In this document: positions 12,217-23,968 of the stretch, one piece after another
Numbering within the stretch: position 1 is the first letter of the stretch
Layout of the letters: every line of letters begins with the position of its first letter
Origin: Rosa chinensis
Lineage: Eukaryota > Streptophyta > Magnoliopsida > Rosales > Rosaceae
Direction of reading: 5' to 3'
NCBI RefSeq assembly: GCF_002994745.2
Contig: NC_037094.1
Coordinates: forward strand, 8,927,001-8,991,000
Length of the DNA stretch: 64,000 nt
Program-made: the position numbers and the translations under genes
The notes under the pieces: generated by a model
The model's database searches: none
What the model was told of the DNA's origin: nothing
The model's input: only the letters and a program-made list of their open reading frames with translations

Positions 12217-13940
12217 ATTTTTTTTTTTTTTTTGGGGTAAGTTTTGCTAAGGTGGAAGCTGTCGTTTTTGTCAATGCTTTTGTTAGTTCATTTACGATTG
12301 ATCAATAATTCATTTATGGTGTAGAAAACATATCTTACTTTCGTTGGGTATCTGGCTATAGAAAGTTACGTAGTAACTCCCAAAGCATTCTGATGTCTGA
12401 AAATTAGAAGCCTTGCCTCAGGTGGATGAAGTAATTGTATTAAATTTGTAGAACTAAGCCTCACCTTGGTTAGATTAAGCTGCTTTTTGTTCTCATCAGT
12501 TGAATGGGATATTAGGCAGTATTTGCTTTATCGTTTACTTCTCCGTTCATTTGGCTAAGCAGATAAGATACAATTGGTAGTAGATATCAGCATAACTATA
12601 TGTGTCTTTCTACCTCTCTGGATCATTTTTTCTAAATTTTTGGTTTTGTCTTTAAAGTGGTTCCCAGACAGAAGTATTGTGAATCCGTACACAAAACTGT
12701 CAAAAGAAAGACAAAAGACAATGATGGTTGTCTGACGTAGTTTCTTTCACAAACATGCCTTCTTTTCACTTAGGATGATTCTACTATTGCTTTTGCATAA
12801 CCATGCCATTTTCTTTTACAAACATTGATTCTTTGTGTTCATGCTAAGGTTATGTTTCTTTCCAAACAATAAGTTCGGTTCAGTTCAGTCTTGGTCTTTG
12901 CTGTGGTTCTTCGTGTCGCTTAGATTGATAGTGAGGGAGGTTGTTGATCGGCATAGACAGTTTGGCGGCATAAAAGGTAACTTCTTTATGTAAATTTTTC
13001 GGTCACTTTTGTTGGGTACGGTCCTTCGTGTGTTTTTCATTCTTTCTTTTGTTAAAGGATCACCAAATTTCATATATACAGATCTGTATCTATGAATCCG
13101 TCAGTAAATAGTATTGGTGTGTTTTTCAATCATCAAATTAGATATTTGCTGGTTCAGATCATGTTCTTCATGCCTTGGGAATCTTATTTCTTCACCATAA
13201 AATGAGATAGAATGTTCATGTAATAATTTACAGATTTCACAAGTTGATATAGTTAGGTCAGATTTGCACATGACATATATAATCATCGATCATTTGTTTA
13301 TCTATTTATTTGTTCTCTTTGTTTTTTCTGGGTAGATCAATTTTCCATCTTTGATTTCTTTTCCTTCATGATATTAATTGTTGGTTGATGGTATATGTCA
13401 AGAAGGATGATATAACTATTTGACTTCTGGTGTTTTTTTAATTTCTATGATCATCAGTATGATCATGTTTGAGAACTTCAAAACTTTGAACCAAATGAAA
13501 GATTGTCCTTTAAATCTGTTTTCATCCACCTTATGTTGGAAAAAAAAAAAAATTCATAGGAACTGCGGGTAGCCCAAATGAACCAGCACCTGACACTCCC
13601 CATTGACACATTTCATATTTGTTGGAGCTATCCTTTCCTTTTGAAAATGGTTTGTAGTCATCTGTAATGTAATGTGCATGCTAGCATTGGGGTCTAGGTT
13701 TTGATCAGGTACTAGACAATAACTTTATAGGATTGTGGTGCTTTTTTGTAACAATATCTCTTTATTTGAAGCTATGATGAAATGCTTATGATATAGAGGG
13801 GCTCAATTTTATAGCGTGATCTAAGTTTTGAGAATTTGTATTTGACTTGATTCTTGGTATTAACCAGTTTACACTAGAATTTCACAAAGCTTGAATCATG
13901 ATAACAATGAGAGCAGAGAACTGGTGCTCCCCAATTCCAT

Positions 13941-14160
13941 TAAAAACCAGTTGCGTGTGGAGTAATGGCTTTCATCACCATTAGTTTAATACTATTAAAA
14001 TACTGATCCTGCTTATCTTCAATTAAATATATTAATCTCAGCCCCCAGCCTTAAAAACCAGTCGTGTGTGCAGCGATGGCTTTCAGCACCATTAGTTTAA
14101 TGCTATTAAAATACTGATCATGCTTATCTTCAACTAATTATTAAAATACTGATCACGCTA
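13941..14160 (+). repeat. Diverged tandem duplication, about 111 bp
   Basis: TAAAAACCAGT(T/C)G(C/T)GTGTG... at 13941 recurs at 14052 with the same following text (ATGGCTTTCA.CACCATTAG, then TTAAAATACTGATC). A third partial unit ends near 14160. It lies within Helitron B and has no coding meaning. Confidence 0.75.
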
Positions 14161-16674
14161 TTTTACACTGATGGATGGACCAGAATAGTGGCGTTAGAAA
14201 GTAAAGCAGGTTTGAGTTTTAACCCTTTTTTATTTTACTAATCTGGTCTGTGGTAGTATGTAGTAGTACCTTTATTGAACTGAAGCATCACTGATGCAAC
14301 AGCAGCAACTTCATAGGATTGTGGTGCCCTTTTGTAACAATATCTTTCTATTTGAAGAACAATACTTGCAGAACTGAAGAATAACTTTATAGGATTGTGG
14401 TGCTTTGTTCTAGCAATATCTTCTATTTGAAGCTATGATGAAATTTTCAGTCTAAAAGAAAGAAGATCAGCTTTGTTTCTTATTCTCTGCTACTTGACTT
14501 CAGTTATGTTGAGCTATTGGATTTTATGTTTTACTGTTGTTGTGATTGTCACAGGTTTGGTTAGAAGCTGCGTTTTTTTCGTGCGGTCCGAGTCTTGGCC
14601 TCTGTGTCCGGTAAGGATTTGGTATGATTTTCTGTTTTCGATTTATGTTTTCGTGATTATACGTAACAATAAGAAGAAACAAGACTGCTTGCAGTATTTG
14701 GTGGTACAAAATCAGAAAATATTGGGGATATTACCTTTTGATTTATTGAACTTTTGTCATGATTGAGTTGCATATTATGATGCACTTTCTGTTGTGATGT
14801 TATTTTATATTACTCATATTTTTAGAATTTGCAATCTATACATAATAAGATCTACCTTTGGATTTCATAAAAGCTGAAAATTGTTCTGGTTTTCATCTTT
14901 TGATTTTAATGGTTTTCACACTTTACCGATATTGTATGCTTTTGAGATGAACTTTCAACCTCCCACTTTATTCTTTTCCCATGTTTGTAAAAAGTTTTTT
15001 TTTTTTTGGTTGTGAAATGGAGAATTTGTATATTACTTCATTCACTGTTAAGGATGAGCAAATGGGACGCAGCCACTGAGGTCAACATTCTGTCGGGAAT
15101 GCCTCCGTTTGGGGTGTAACGTCGGAGCATTCATTTAGTTGTTTAGTTTCAAAGCCTTAGCTGAAAGATAACCAAATTAGGATAACAATAAAAAATTGTG
15201 TAACATTACTCTTCTCTTCAGCTTTATGTTTTGTGCTGCTGTTCTTTCATTCTAGGCTTTGAAGTAACTTAGCTTCTCAGGTATATACCTTTTCATAGGT
15301 TTCTGTCTCTTTCTGTGAATATGGTTTTTTATTCTTACTGCCTATATACTTCACTCAAACCCTTTGGTTGCTGATTTCATCTGGACCTTCATTTCAGTTC
15401 TTTTGGAAGGTTTGACTTCAGTCTATAATTTTTAAATCAATATGAACATGCTGATATATTTTCCAGCTCTTGGTTAGATTTATAGATAGGCTGTGAATGG
15501 TCTTTGATATGATCATTTCGTAATATGCAATTATGCATGTCGAATGTACAATCTCTAATGTGCTGCTACTTTTTTGCCTTCAGGTTGTTGCTGGGTTCTG
15601 AAGATCTTTGTTAGCAAAACGAATATCAATAGATATGGAAACTTGCTCAAACGCAGTGTCAGGTGGAATTTTCTATCTTATTTATTTTTTCATACAGTTA
15701 TTTAGCTCTTCACCAAATAGCTATAAAGTTAATATTTAAATTAAAATTAAATGATTATAAATATTGATGTATAAAGTATCGTAAAAGTGCTGTGGAAAGG
15801 ATTTTTATTGTACTATTGCAGAAACTACAATAATCAAGATTGTTATTATTTTCATAATGGTTGTTAATATTGTCATCAACTCAGTTGTTCTCTTCATTTT
15901 GTTTCAATTAGCTAGCAGACTAACACAAGATCCGAATTCTGCATTTTCTTCTTCTAAATATTTTTCCCCCTCTTTGTTTGTAGATCCAATGCCTAAGCGG
16001 AGAAAAAGTTAAGAGAGATTTACTTTTGCAAAATGCTGAAAGTGTTGATAAACGCAAACGAAGAAGGACTACATCTGCTGAAACAAGCTGCAATTCTGGT
16101 CTGAGTATGTCCAACATTCAAGAAGTTGAAAATGTCGTTTCACATGAACACAGCATTGGACAAGCGTCATATGAAAGAAACAGGCATGGTATGGGTCTTA
16201 ACATTTTGTTAATCCTACACTTATCTTCGAACATAATAATTTCATTCCCTATTTGATGTCTTGATTGACCTAAAGCCAAAAAAGACAGTACCTCAATTTG
16301 TATCCCTTCCAGCTTGCCACTTCTCTCTTTCTGAGTTATTAACTACTTTATTCTACTTTTTATCTTGATAAAAACAGTTTCCAAAATTAACTTTACTACC
16401 TGCCAGAACCAAAGTTCCTTGCAAAGTTGTTGAATTGCTCCTCTAATTTCTGCTTCTGCCAAACACTTCAATCAAATCTGTATACAGACAACCTGTATAT
16501 ATATTCCCATTTTTTCCACAACATTTTTCCTCATGTGTATTTCCACCTTTCTTTACTCTTCTATAATTTCTTTTGACAGCTTCTAACACATAACAATCTC
16601 TTCATGAACGTTCCTTTCACTCACAAACAATCAACAATCAGTTCCCGCGGCAACGCGCGGGCCTAACTTCCTAG

Positions 16675-17250
16675 TACTATATACTAAAGGGCGTCGCACT
16701 GTGCTACTGTTCATTCAAGGCTCTACTGTTCATTCGCAGCTGAATTGAATGACGCTTTTGCCCTTGGTACTTGCGTGAATTACAGTCGTTCCAGAATCCT
16801 CTCTTTTCTGGGTTTTGCTCTCACTTTTTTTTCTTAACTACGGCTCTGCGATTCAGTCGTTCTAAAATCCTCTCTTTTTTGGGTTTTTTTTTCCTCGACA
16901 CAGAGAGAAGAGTGCAGAGGAGGAAGGGAGAGAAAAGGAGAGTTTGTTTCCGCCGTGCCTAGAATAGCCCAGTCGTTATTGCTGATGAAAAACATCCCTG
17001 GAGATTGGGGTTTTGTTTGCTGCATCTCTTATGGCAATCTGGAGTTTTCAGCAAAAGAAGAAGGGGTTTTATTGTATATGCTCATTCTTGGCACAGGAAA
17101 CCATGCATTAACGGAAGAAAGCACCACGATTCTACCTTTGTTGTTTCTGAGGTGTGGAGCTGCAAAATGAGTGGTATAGACGGATCCCCAGAAGTTTGTA
17201 TCCTGCAAGTGCCAAGTTGCAGAAGCCAGGTTTTGAATTTTCGTTTTGAC
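16675..17250 (+). mobile_element. Helitron C, 5' part, truncated
   Basis: Within ten bases of the CTAG of Helitron B a new Helitron-type 5' end starts: TATACTAAAGGGCGTCGCAC, then CTACTGTTCATTC. It shares the layout of the other Helitron starts in the window (short leader, ACTGTTCAT, then GACGCTTTTGCCC). No hairpin plus CTAG is found downstream before steroleosin intron sequence takes over near 17250, so the 3' end looks lost. The interior reads like a 5'-UTR with short open frames that I do not recognise. Confidence 0.55.
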
Positions 17251-17463
17251 TAATTGACTACCGCTAATATATATTACATAGAACTAGCCTCCTCTTATTA
17301 GGCTCATACACTAGACAAGACATCATAACTTCTGTATTTGTAATTAACCAGCACCACTCTCATGACATTCATGGTTTATATAGCTAGTAGCCAATTATAT
17401 ATAGAATGGAGAAAGCAGTATCGATAGGACATACATATATGGGGTTTCATAGTAGACAATTAC

Positions 17464-18345
17464 CATTACGGATCTGAAATTTGTGATATTGGTGACATCT
17501 TCCAACATGCTACAAGTAGTGATCCCAGCATTATTCACCAGATGGTCCACTGCATCACACATAAACATACCCATCGTACCATTAATCAAGATACCCAAAA
17601 GGATCAATCCCATATTAACTAGGTTTGCTCCTCAAGTACATTAATTTCGATAGCGAAAAACTAATTGTCTGCAATGCCAAATTGCTAATCTAACTTCATG
17701 GCAGACAACTTTATACTGGTATAGAACAAATTAAATCTGCAACTGCACGAATTTGATCAGTCTACCCCTTAAGAGAGCTAATCTATATCCTAGCTATTAT
17801 AACAAAATGCAATTTGAAAAGGGAAAGAAAAAAAAAACTTAAGAGTTGCATATATATATATATATATACGTACACCTTCCGACGTGGTTGATAGTTTCAT
17901 CAACAAGTCTCTTGCAGTCCTCAGCCTTTGAAACATCAGCCCCAATCATAATGACCTCTGGAGAGCCACACTGAGCTGCTCGATCAACGACTTCCCTTAG
18001 CGCGTTTTCTCTCCTGCCAACTAGGGCCAATCGTGCCCCTCTCCTTGCATACTCGTAAGCCAAGTGCTACACCAAATCATACCGACAAAAAAAAAATTTA
18101 ATATCAACAAAGGATTAATAATAAACCTGACAAACACAGCAGTTAATTAATGTGTTTACCTCGCCGATACCGGAGGAGGCACCGGTGATGAGGACGACCT
18201 TGCCGGCGACACTTTCGCTGAAGATGGTGCTCAAGAGAGAGGTGAAGAACTTGAAGAGATAAAGCGGCGGTAGAAGAAGCAAGAGGGAGAAGAAGGTGAA
18301 TGGGGGAGCTGAGAGGTTCAGGAAGGTGTGTATAAGACCCAACAT
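17464..18345 (-). pseudogene. 5' half of a steroleosin (11-beta-HSD-like SDR) gene, broken
   Basis: Steroleosins are NADP-dependent short-chain dehydrogenases on oil bodies. Exon 1 (18345-18160) encodes a hydrophobic N-terminal anchor with a proline-rich knot (LLLLLPPLYLFKF) and the TGASSGIG cofactor motif. Exon 2 (18066-17876) starts HLAYEYARRGARLALVGRRE. Exon 3 (about 17550-17464) carries DHLVNNAG. Splicing exon 2 (ends phase 2, GGA AG|GT) to the only acceptor before exon 3 (GATGCAG) shifts the frame. After the donor at 17463 no exon for the YxxxK active site or C-terminus is found; Helitron C starts about 200 bp further on. I call it a truncated pseudogene. Confidence 0.75.
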
Positions 18346-18925
18346 GTCTACGGCTTAGCTGCTAGCTGATGATAAACACTGAGAAAACTATAGTGTTGAA
18401 GAGAGAGCTGGAGACTATTGGGATTTTATAAGCATATGCATTGCCTATTAGTGAGTGCTAGAAGGAAGAAGAAGGTGGCAGTGTTGCATTGTAACCATGG
18501 GACACGTAGTTAGAGACATTCCTTGGGTGATGGTATTTTCTTTGGATAAGATTTTCATTAAAGGGACATGAAAGATTTTTTTGGGTGACGGTATTGTTTA
18601 TCTTTCTGCTCCCAAATTTTACCGTTTACTTTTCGTTTTTTGATCCTTTGCTTAGTCGGTACGAAATGAAACACCGATCAATGGGCCTTGGGGTCTCATT
18701 AGTAGGGCTGATGACTACTAGTGTTTTACCGTTTTAGATTTTCTTAGAAAACTCGCCCCCGGGATGCTGGGGTAATGAGGGTTTGAGATTTTTGTGGCGA
18801 TGATTTCCTTCTCGATCTTTTTTTTTTCTCTCGTCGGGAGTCTCTCTTTTTTGCGAGTAATCGCAACGTAATTTCAAATTTAATCCAACAAAAATAAAGA
18901 AAACATATTTCAATTAGCGATGACT

Positions 18926-18952
18926 CTGACTCTCTCTCTCTCTCTCTCTCTC
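18926..18952. repeat. (CT)n microsatellite
   Basis: An uninterrupted CT run of about 26 bases, next to CCCTCGCGGGG. Confidence 0.9.
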
Positions 18953-18970
18953 CCTCGCGGGGAACAAATT

Positions 18971-19232
18971 AAAACCCAAAACTGAAGCGGTGGGAGAGAG
19001 ACAAAACATGTATGAGGGGCAGAATAGTAATAAATATAATATTAGGGGTAAAATTATAAATTAATATGAGTATTACTATCCATTGAGAGTTAAGAGTTTT
19101 CAAAACCCAAAACCGAAGCGGTAGGAGAGAGACAAAACAGGCATGAGGGGCAGAATAATAATAAACACAATACTAGAGGCAAAATAGTAAATCAATGTGA
19201 GTATTACTATTCATTGAGAGTTAGAGCTTTGG
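18971..19232. repeat. Two tandem units of 131 bp
   Basis: AAAACCCAAAAC(T/C)GAAGCGGT begins at 18971 and again at 19102. Both copies run through GGAGAGAGACAAAACA, ATGAGGGGCAGAATA and GAGTATTACTAT(C/T)CATTGAGAG. Read on the minus strand, the last part resembles the ACTGTTCAT/TTTTGCCCCT leader of the Helitrons here. This may be a duplicated Helitron-like 5' end; no CTAG hairpin is evident. Confidence 0.7.
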
Positions 19233-19465
19233 TATATGTAACTAGAGAAACCCATGTATGGAAATTATCTATGGAATTGGTGACCAATTGTGGAATTGAT
19301 CCAAAGGAAATGCAAATAAGACGAAGCAATTTGTAATCAAGGACATCTTATTTTAAAGGTTGAGAAATTTTCACTTTAACTACCTTATGAATAAAAAATT
19401 TACGGCACACTTTATATATTGATGTTTTATATTACATGACATCATTTTAGTTATTAGTGTCATTC

Positions 19466-19590
19466 TAAGAGTATATTTAGTAATGCTAACCATTTTTTAG
19501 TCAAAATAGTTAAAAAGTCATTTTAGCTAACCACTTTTTAAATATGCATGCATCAATTATTTCTATTTTAACTAAAGTTGATAAATGGGG
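19466..19590 (+). mobile_element. Decayed Harbinger-type MITE remnant
   Basis: CTAAGAGTATATTTAGTAAT followed by GCTAACCATTTTTTAGTC resembles the start of the MITEs at 51220 and 61233 (GAGCATCTTTAGCAATGCTA). Similarity fades after about 120 bp and no 3' terminus is seen. Confidence 0.55.
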
Positions 19591-20190
19591 AAACATGCCT
19601 TCTTTACTTTCTCTATTCATCTAAATGACTAGACTGAAGTAACAAGAGCAACAACTGAAGCTAGGAGGCTAGGAGCATCCTCTATTCAGATATGTACCGA
19701 GGTGATTGCTAGCTTTTCTAAGGAATGCCTTTTAAACATGTTTACCAAAAATAAAATTTCACTGCATACGTCCATGCCATGACATACTAGTCTCTAGTTG
19801 CTAGCCGATCCTGAGACCATTGTCTTCCCATTAGTAATTTAAATGTCTTTAAATTTGATAGTTTTTGTCCTAAAATTATAACGGTAATCATTCAAGTTGT
19901 TATGTTTCTACCACTTCTTCAGCCTCTAATTCGTTCATACGTATATGAAAAATTAATTTAGACTTGGACAAGGAGCAAAAACACATAACAAAAGGAGTTC
20001 TTCCAGAAATCCCACAAGAGGAACTCTCTGTCTTACATAATAACAGATCATAGGTCATCTCCACCCATTATCAATGAATTTTGGGTCGGATGCTTTCACT
20101 TTAACATCACAATGTTAAAGAGCATGGAATACTTCTACTGGGAAGCTCAATGGCCCCACGTGTTCCTAAATCTAAACTAGTTTATTTCCT

Positions 20191-20871
20191 TTATTCACCA
20201 TTACAAAGTAGCAGTTCATATCTCCTTCTTTCATTGACCCTTGCAATGAAATCATCAGCTCTTTTGTTGAATTGCTGGTCCTCAGGCACACTGAGCTCTT
20301 CATCTTCGTCATCTATATCCTCTTTCACCTCCTCCACTACTGATTCCTTCCTTTGTTCCTTATACCCTTTTCCTTCTATAGCTTGATCTCCATCTCCATC
20401 TCCATAAGAGCTCATCTTCAGTACCCTTTCTTCAATAAGAGAGTTCTTCAGTATTACCCTTTCTTCAACAAGAGAGTTCACCTCTTCAGGTTCGTTCTCT
20501 TTGTAGGTTGAAGAGGGCTGAAACCTTTGGCACCTTTTGATACTTTCCTCATATTCAACATGAATATTAGGTGGAGAAGAGACTGTGGAAAAGATTTTGG
20601 ATTCTCCTACAAGGGCAACAACAATGAGGTTGCCTAGTATGAACACAAATTTGGAGCTCAAGAAGATTGAGCTCATCATTGGCACAAAACCAAAGAAAAA
20701 ACCCTTCATGGAAGAAAAAAATGAAGGAAACCACAGAGGGCTAGAACAAAAAAGACTGCAAGTTAATGCTGCCAAACAATAAAAGAAGTGATTGCTCAAA
20801 GGCTGATATTGATGCTTCTTGTGCTTGTGAATTGCTTGAAACTTCAGAATCTTGATGGGAATGGGATCCAT
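20191..20871 (-). CDS. DUF4408/DUF761 protein (226 aa)
   Basis: A single-exon gene of unknown biochemical role; the family includes proteins annotated as cotton-fibre-expressed. The N-terminal half is basic and hydrophobic with a predicted membrane stretch around residues 29-95, including MMSSIFLSSKFVFILGNLIV, the DUF4408 signature. A long acidic, probably disordered linker follows (about 105-190). The C-terminus has the DUF761 motif FNKRADDFIARVNERRRYEL at about residues 199-218. The ATG at 20871 is the first in frame and gives a typical N-terminus. A TATA-like TATATAAA on the minus strand (about 21011-21018) lies about 140 bp upstream. No damage is visible. The family assignment is from recalled motifs. 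Confidence 0.85.
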   Translation of the reverse strand: MDPIPIKILKFQAIHKHKKHQYQPLSNHFFYCLAALTCSLFCSSPLWFPSFFSSMKGFFFGFVPMMSSIFLSSKFVFILGNLIVVALVGESKIFSTVSSPPNIHVEYEESIKRCQRFQPSSTYKENEPEEVNSLVEERVILKNSLIEERVLKMSSYGDGDGDQAIEGKGYKEQRKESVVEEVKEDIDDEDEELSVPEDQQFNKRADDFIARVNERRRYELLLCNGE

Positions 20872-21008
20872 GATATTAGGGGTTAGACTAGTATTTTCCC
20901 AAGGGACTAGTAGTAATTATTTCTGATGAGGGATTAGTTCAAAGGCCAATCTCAGAAAACATGGAGATTTAATTTCATCTGCCTGACCATTGACAATTGC
21001 AAAATACT

Positions 21009-21020
21009 GGTTTATATAGT
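21009..21020 (-). promoter_or_regulatory. TATA box of the DUF4408 gene
   Basis: ACTATATAAACC on the minus strand, about 140 bp before the ATG at 20871. Position and sequence fit a plant core promoter. No transcript evidence. Confidence 0.5.
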
Positions 21021-21029
21021 GGGTGAAAT

Positions 21030-22140
21030 GGGGTTACTTTGGTAATTAGGATTCCTTACACTACTTTTTATTTTACTTTATGTGGGAGGGTGACTTTTCA
21101 AAAGTTGTGTGGAGATTGATTGGCGTTTATTGGTTACTTTTGTTTTTCAGGTCCCTCTACTTTTAACCCCTGCTTGCAAATTTTTAATTGCAGTTAACAA
21201 AACTTAAGATTAGTGTTAATTGTTATACAGAAACTTGCTGATACGGTTTGCTGTGTTTTCCATATACATATAAATTCTGGGTGCATGCTATCTCTTACGC
21301 AGATCAAACTAGAACCGAAAAGATTAATTTGCTAGGGTTTTAGCATGCATGTGCTATGAATTTGTTTGATTGATTATAGGAGCATGCTTAAGTTGTTAGC
21401 TTAGCTTCTGTTATCAGTTGGCTATAGATTGATTGTGTTAATGAATCTGGTTAATTAGGGATGCTAATTAAGCTATATATATATATAATTAAATATGGAA
21501 TATATTCTCTTTATTAAAGAAAGAGCTCCACGTAAAAAGCATATGTATGATTGTATCTCCTTATTCTTTTGCCGGAGTACTGTTTGATTGATTAAAGGGA
21601 TCGTTATTAGCTTTTGCTCTCATAATTCTTCGACATTAATGTTGAGTGGAACAAAAAAGAGAGGAACCTATAGCAGAGGGATGTGGAATACATATGTGTG
21701 TCTCATGATTTGACTATTACTATACATAGTTATAATCTTGCTTCGACATTTCTTCAGAATTCAGTTATCGAATACAGCCTCTTTAGGTAATGAAAGCTCC
21801 AAAACTATAAAGATGTGTAAGATCTTAATTCTGAGACGATGAAATCTGGGGATGGAGACATCGAGTTATTAATTATTAAGCATATCCATGTTGTTATCAA
21901 TATATTGGTGCATGGATGAATCCCCAGAGTAGTGTAAAGGATATACTGAACCCAATGATAATGTAATATATACTAGAGATACACATATGGCTCCTAAATA
22001 AAAGAAATCAGTGCTGTAATCCAACATAGAACTTTGATAAAGTAATATAGTTTGTTTAGAAGCATTAACCGAACTTGGTGCCTTAATTGCTTGCTAATGC
22101 CAGATATTAGTACTAATTAATTAATTTATTGGATTATAGA

Positions 22141-22172
<32 letters not shown>

Positions 22173-22687
22173 TCAGAGATTAGCAGCACTTTCTTAATCT
22201 AGAACCCAAAAACTACGTGTGCGTGGAGGTTTGCCTAATTACACGGTGATTCTATGTAGATGTACACAGTACACCACAGTACACAAGGACAAAAGTCCAT
22301 TAAAATCAAGCTTTAAAAATACGCACAACTGGTAAATGAAAGATTTGATCCAGGTTGAAAAGCTGTCATCAGAGATATAAAGCGTCATATTCCAATTCCT
22401 TTCACACACATGAAATGGGCTTATGGATGTAATGAAGCGTAGATTAATGCCTGTTAGCACATGGAGGCATAACAAAATACTTGGCCATTCCCTAAAATTA
22501 TTGGATTTGACTAGGCTTTTTCCTTTTCTGGTTATAATTTGTGTTAGTTGCATAGGATTGCACATAACGTGGAAAGAAAAGAGAATTACTTGATGAACAT
22601 TTTGCTGCTGGGTATATATTTTTCCAAATACAGGAAAAAAAAAATTATGAAATCTATAACAAAATTTTTCCAAAAAAAAAAAAGGGT
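21030..22687. other. Upstream spacer of the DUF4408 gene
   Basis: AT-rich, without a recognisable gene. It contains a (GA)n run at about 22147-22172. Open frames here are low-complexity and overlap the following foldback element. Confidence 0.5.
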
Positions 22688-23180
22688 AAAAGTTATAAAT
22701 GGTTCCTGTGAACCTGTGATTTGGGGTGATACTCAATATTAACCTTGTAGTTTCAAAATGTTTAATTTTACCCTTGTGATTTGCAAAATTGATCAAAGTT
22801 GGTCCAAAATCTAATTTTGACAAAAACTTTCCCATGTGCAATTCATATAAAAAGATAAATTTGTCATCTCGATCAATAAAAAAATAAAACAAAAAACAAA
22901 ATAAATTAGAAAATTCATACGAAAAGAAATTAAAAATTAGAATTCCACAACCTTCTATTTTTTTAGTTTCATTTTTCAAATGGTATTTCATTTAATTTCT
23001 TTTACTACTTTAAATTGAAATGACAAATTTATCATTGCACATGAGGGATTTTTGTCAAAAATAGCATTTGGACCAATATTAATTAGTTTCGCAAACCATA
23101 GGGATAAAATTAAATATTTTTAAACCACAAGGTTAATTTTGAGCATCACTCCAGACCACAATGACTATTTATAATTCTAT
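22688..23180. mobile_element. Foldback/MITE-like element with long inverted repeats
   Basis: The left arm (ATAAATGGTTCCTGTGAACC ... GGTGATACTCAATATTAACC) and the right arm read on the minus strand (ATAAATAGTCATTGTGGTCT ... AGTGATGCTCAAAATTAACC) match imperfectly over roughly 180-200 bp. They converge on an A/T-rich centre. No clear target duplication or transposase was found, so the superfamily is open. The 250-residue open frame across it on the minus strand is low-complexity and is not a gene. Confidence 0.7.
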
Positions 23181-23348
23181 CAATTTTAGAAAATTACACA
23201 CAAATGATCTTTTGAAACTTTAATTAGTGATAAGGCCACTTAATTTTTCATATACACATAAGGCCACCTGCATCCACAAATTAAATCATTCCTGACAATT
23301 TTACCCTCCCACTTTACCCAATTAATTCCGTCAGCCTTACACAGTTAC

Positions 23349-23425
<77 letters not shown>
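23349..23425. repeat. (CT)n microsatellite, about 75 bp
   Basis: A nearly pure CT tract ending in CCCTCCCTCC. It creates a poly(Arg-Glu) open frame on the minus strand that is not a gene. Confidence 0.95.
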
Positions 23426-23429
<4 letters not shown>

Positions 23430-23624
23430 CCTCCTCGACCACAGGTTTTTCACATCTTTGGTCTCCTCCTCCAATTCTAGCGACCACCGGCACGACGCTC
23501 TCTCTCCCCCCATCCGATTCTCGCGACCACCGCCTCCGATCTGGTGAGATTCCAATCGATCCAAGCTTGCAAAACCTCGGAACGACCCCGCCACTCCTAA
23601 AGACGATGACGACGACGAAGATCC

Positions 23625-23826
23625 GATCCGAGCTACCTCACTGGAGTCCAACTCAGATCTCTCCAATTCTCTACTCGTCTCAGAAACCGAATGCTCACAG
23701 TGAGGCCTATGGTTTCTCTGTGAACTCAACCTCGTGCTCATACTTCGGCGGTGAGATTTCGTGCGAGTTAGACAGATTCTCAATTGGATCAGAGCTACCT
23801 CACTGGAGTCCAACTCAGATCTCTCT
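23625..23826 (+). repeat. Pair of 38-bp direct repeats
   Basis: GAGCTACCTCACTGGAGTCC followed by AACTCAGATCTCT occurs at about 23625-23662 and 23787-23826 with one mismatch in the leading bases. It gives a repeated SELPHWSPTQIS in a short plus-strand frame of no recognised family. Confidence 0.85.
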
Positions 23827-23968
23827 AAGAGAGTGGGTTCTTTCACCTCTTGCCCAGAATTCGGTTTATAAATGTGTCGGAGGAGGAGGCTCTATTTATG
23901 GACGTAGAGGAGGTCAGGAAGGTGTGTTGTGTTGTGGTGATCAATGGGAAGCGTGGGTGTAGTGTGTT

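Larger units (their letters stand above)
8203..16674 (+). mobile_element. Helitron B, large, with captured gene fragments
   Basis: It starts TCTAAAGCCGAAACACTG after an A (8202), only 14 bp past the CTAG of Helitron A. It ends with the hairpin CCCGCGG-CAAC-GCGCGGG (16644-16661) and CTAG (16671-16674) before T. At about 8.5 kb it is large. No intact helicase is seen. Basic exon-like stretches near 15634-15658 and 15983-16190 (PMPKRRKS, DKRKRRRTTSAE) could be leftovers of a Rep/Hel 5' region; that is a guess. It contains fibrillin-family exons, a 323-bp direct repeat, a 111-bp tandem repeat at 13941-14160 and three copies of a TATAGGATTGTGGTGC repeat (13727-14420). It might be composite, since no internal ends were searched by computer. 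Confidence 0.65.

Noticed and set aside
22239..22991. 250-residue open frame on the minus strand
   Set aside because: It runs across an A/T-rich foldback element, is rich in Phe/Ile/Lys with no domain, and is explained by low GC on that strand.
23337..23846. 169-residue frame with a poly(Arg-Glu) tail
   Set aside because: Produced by the CT microsatellite and a 38-bp direct repeat; no homology seen.
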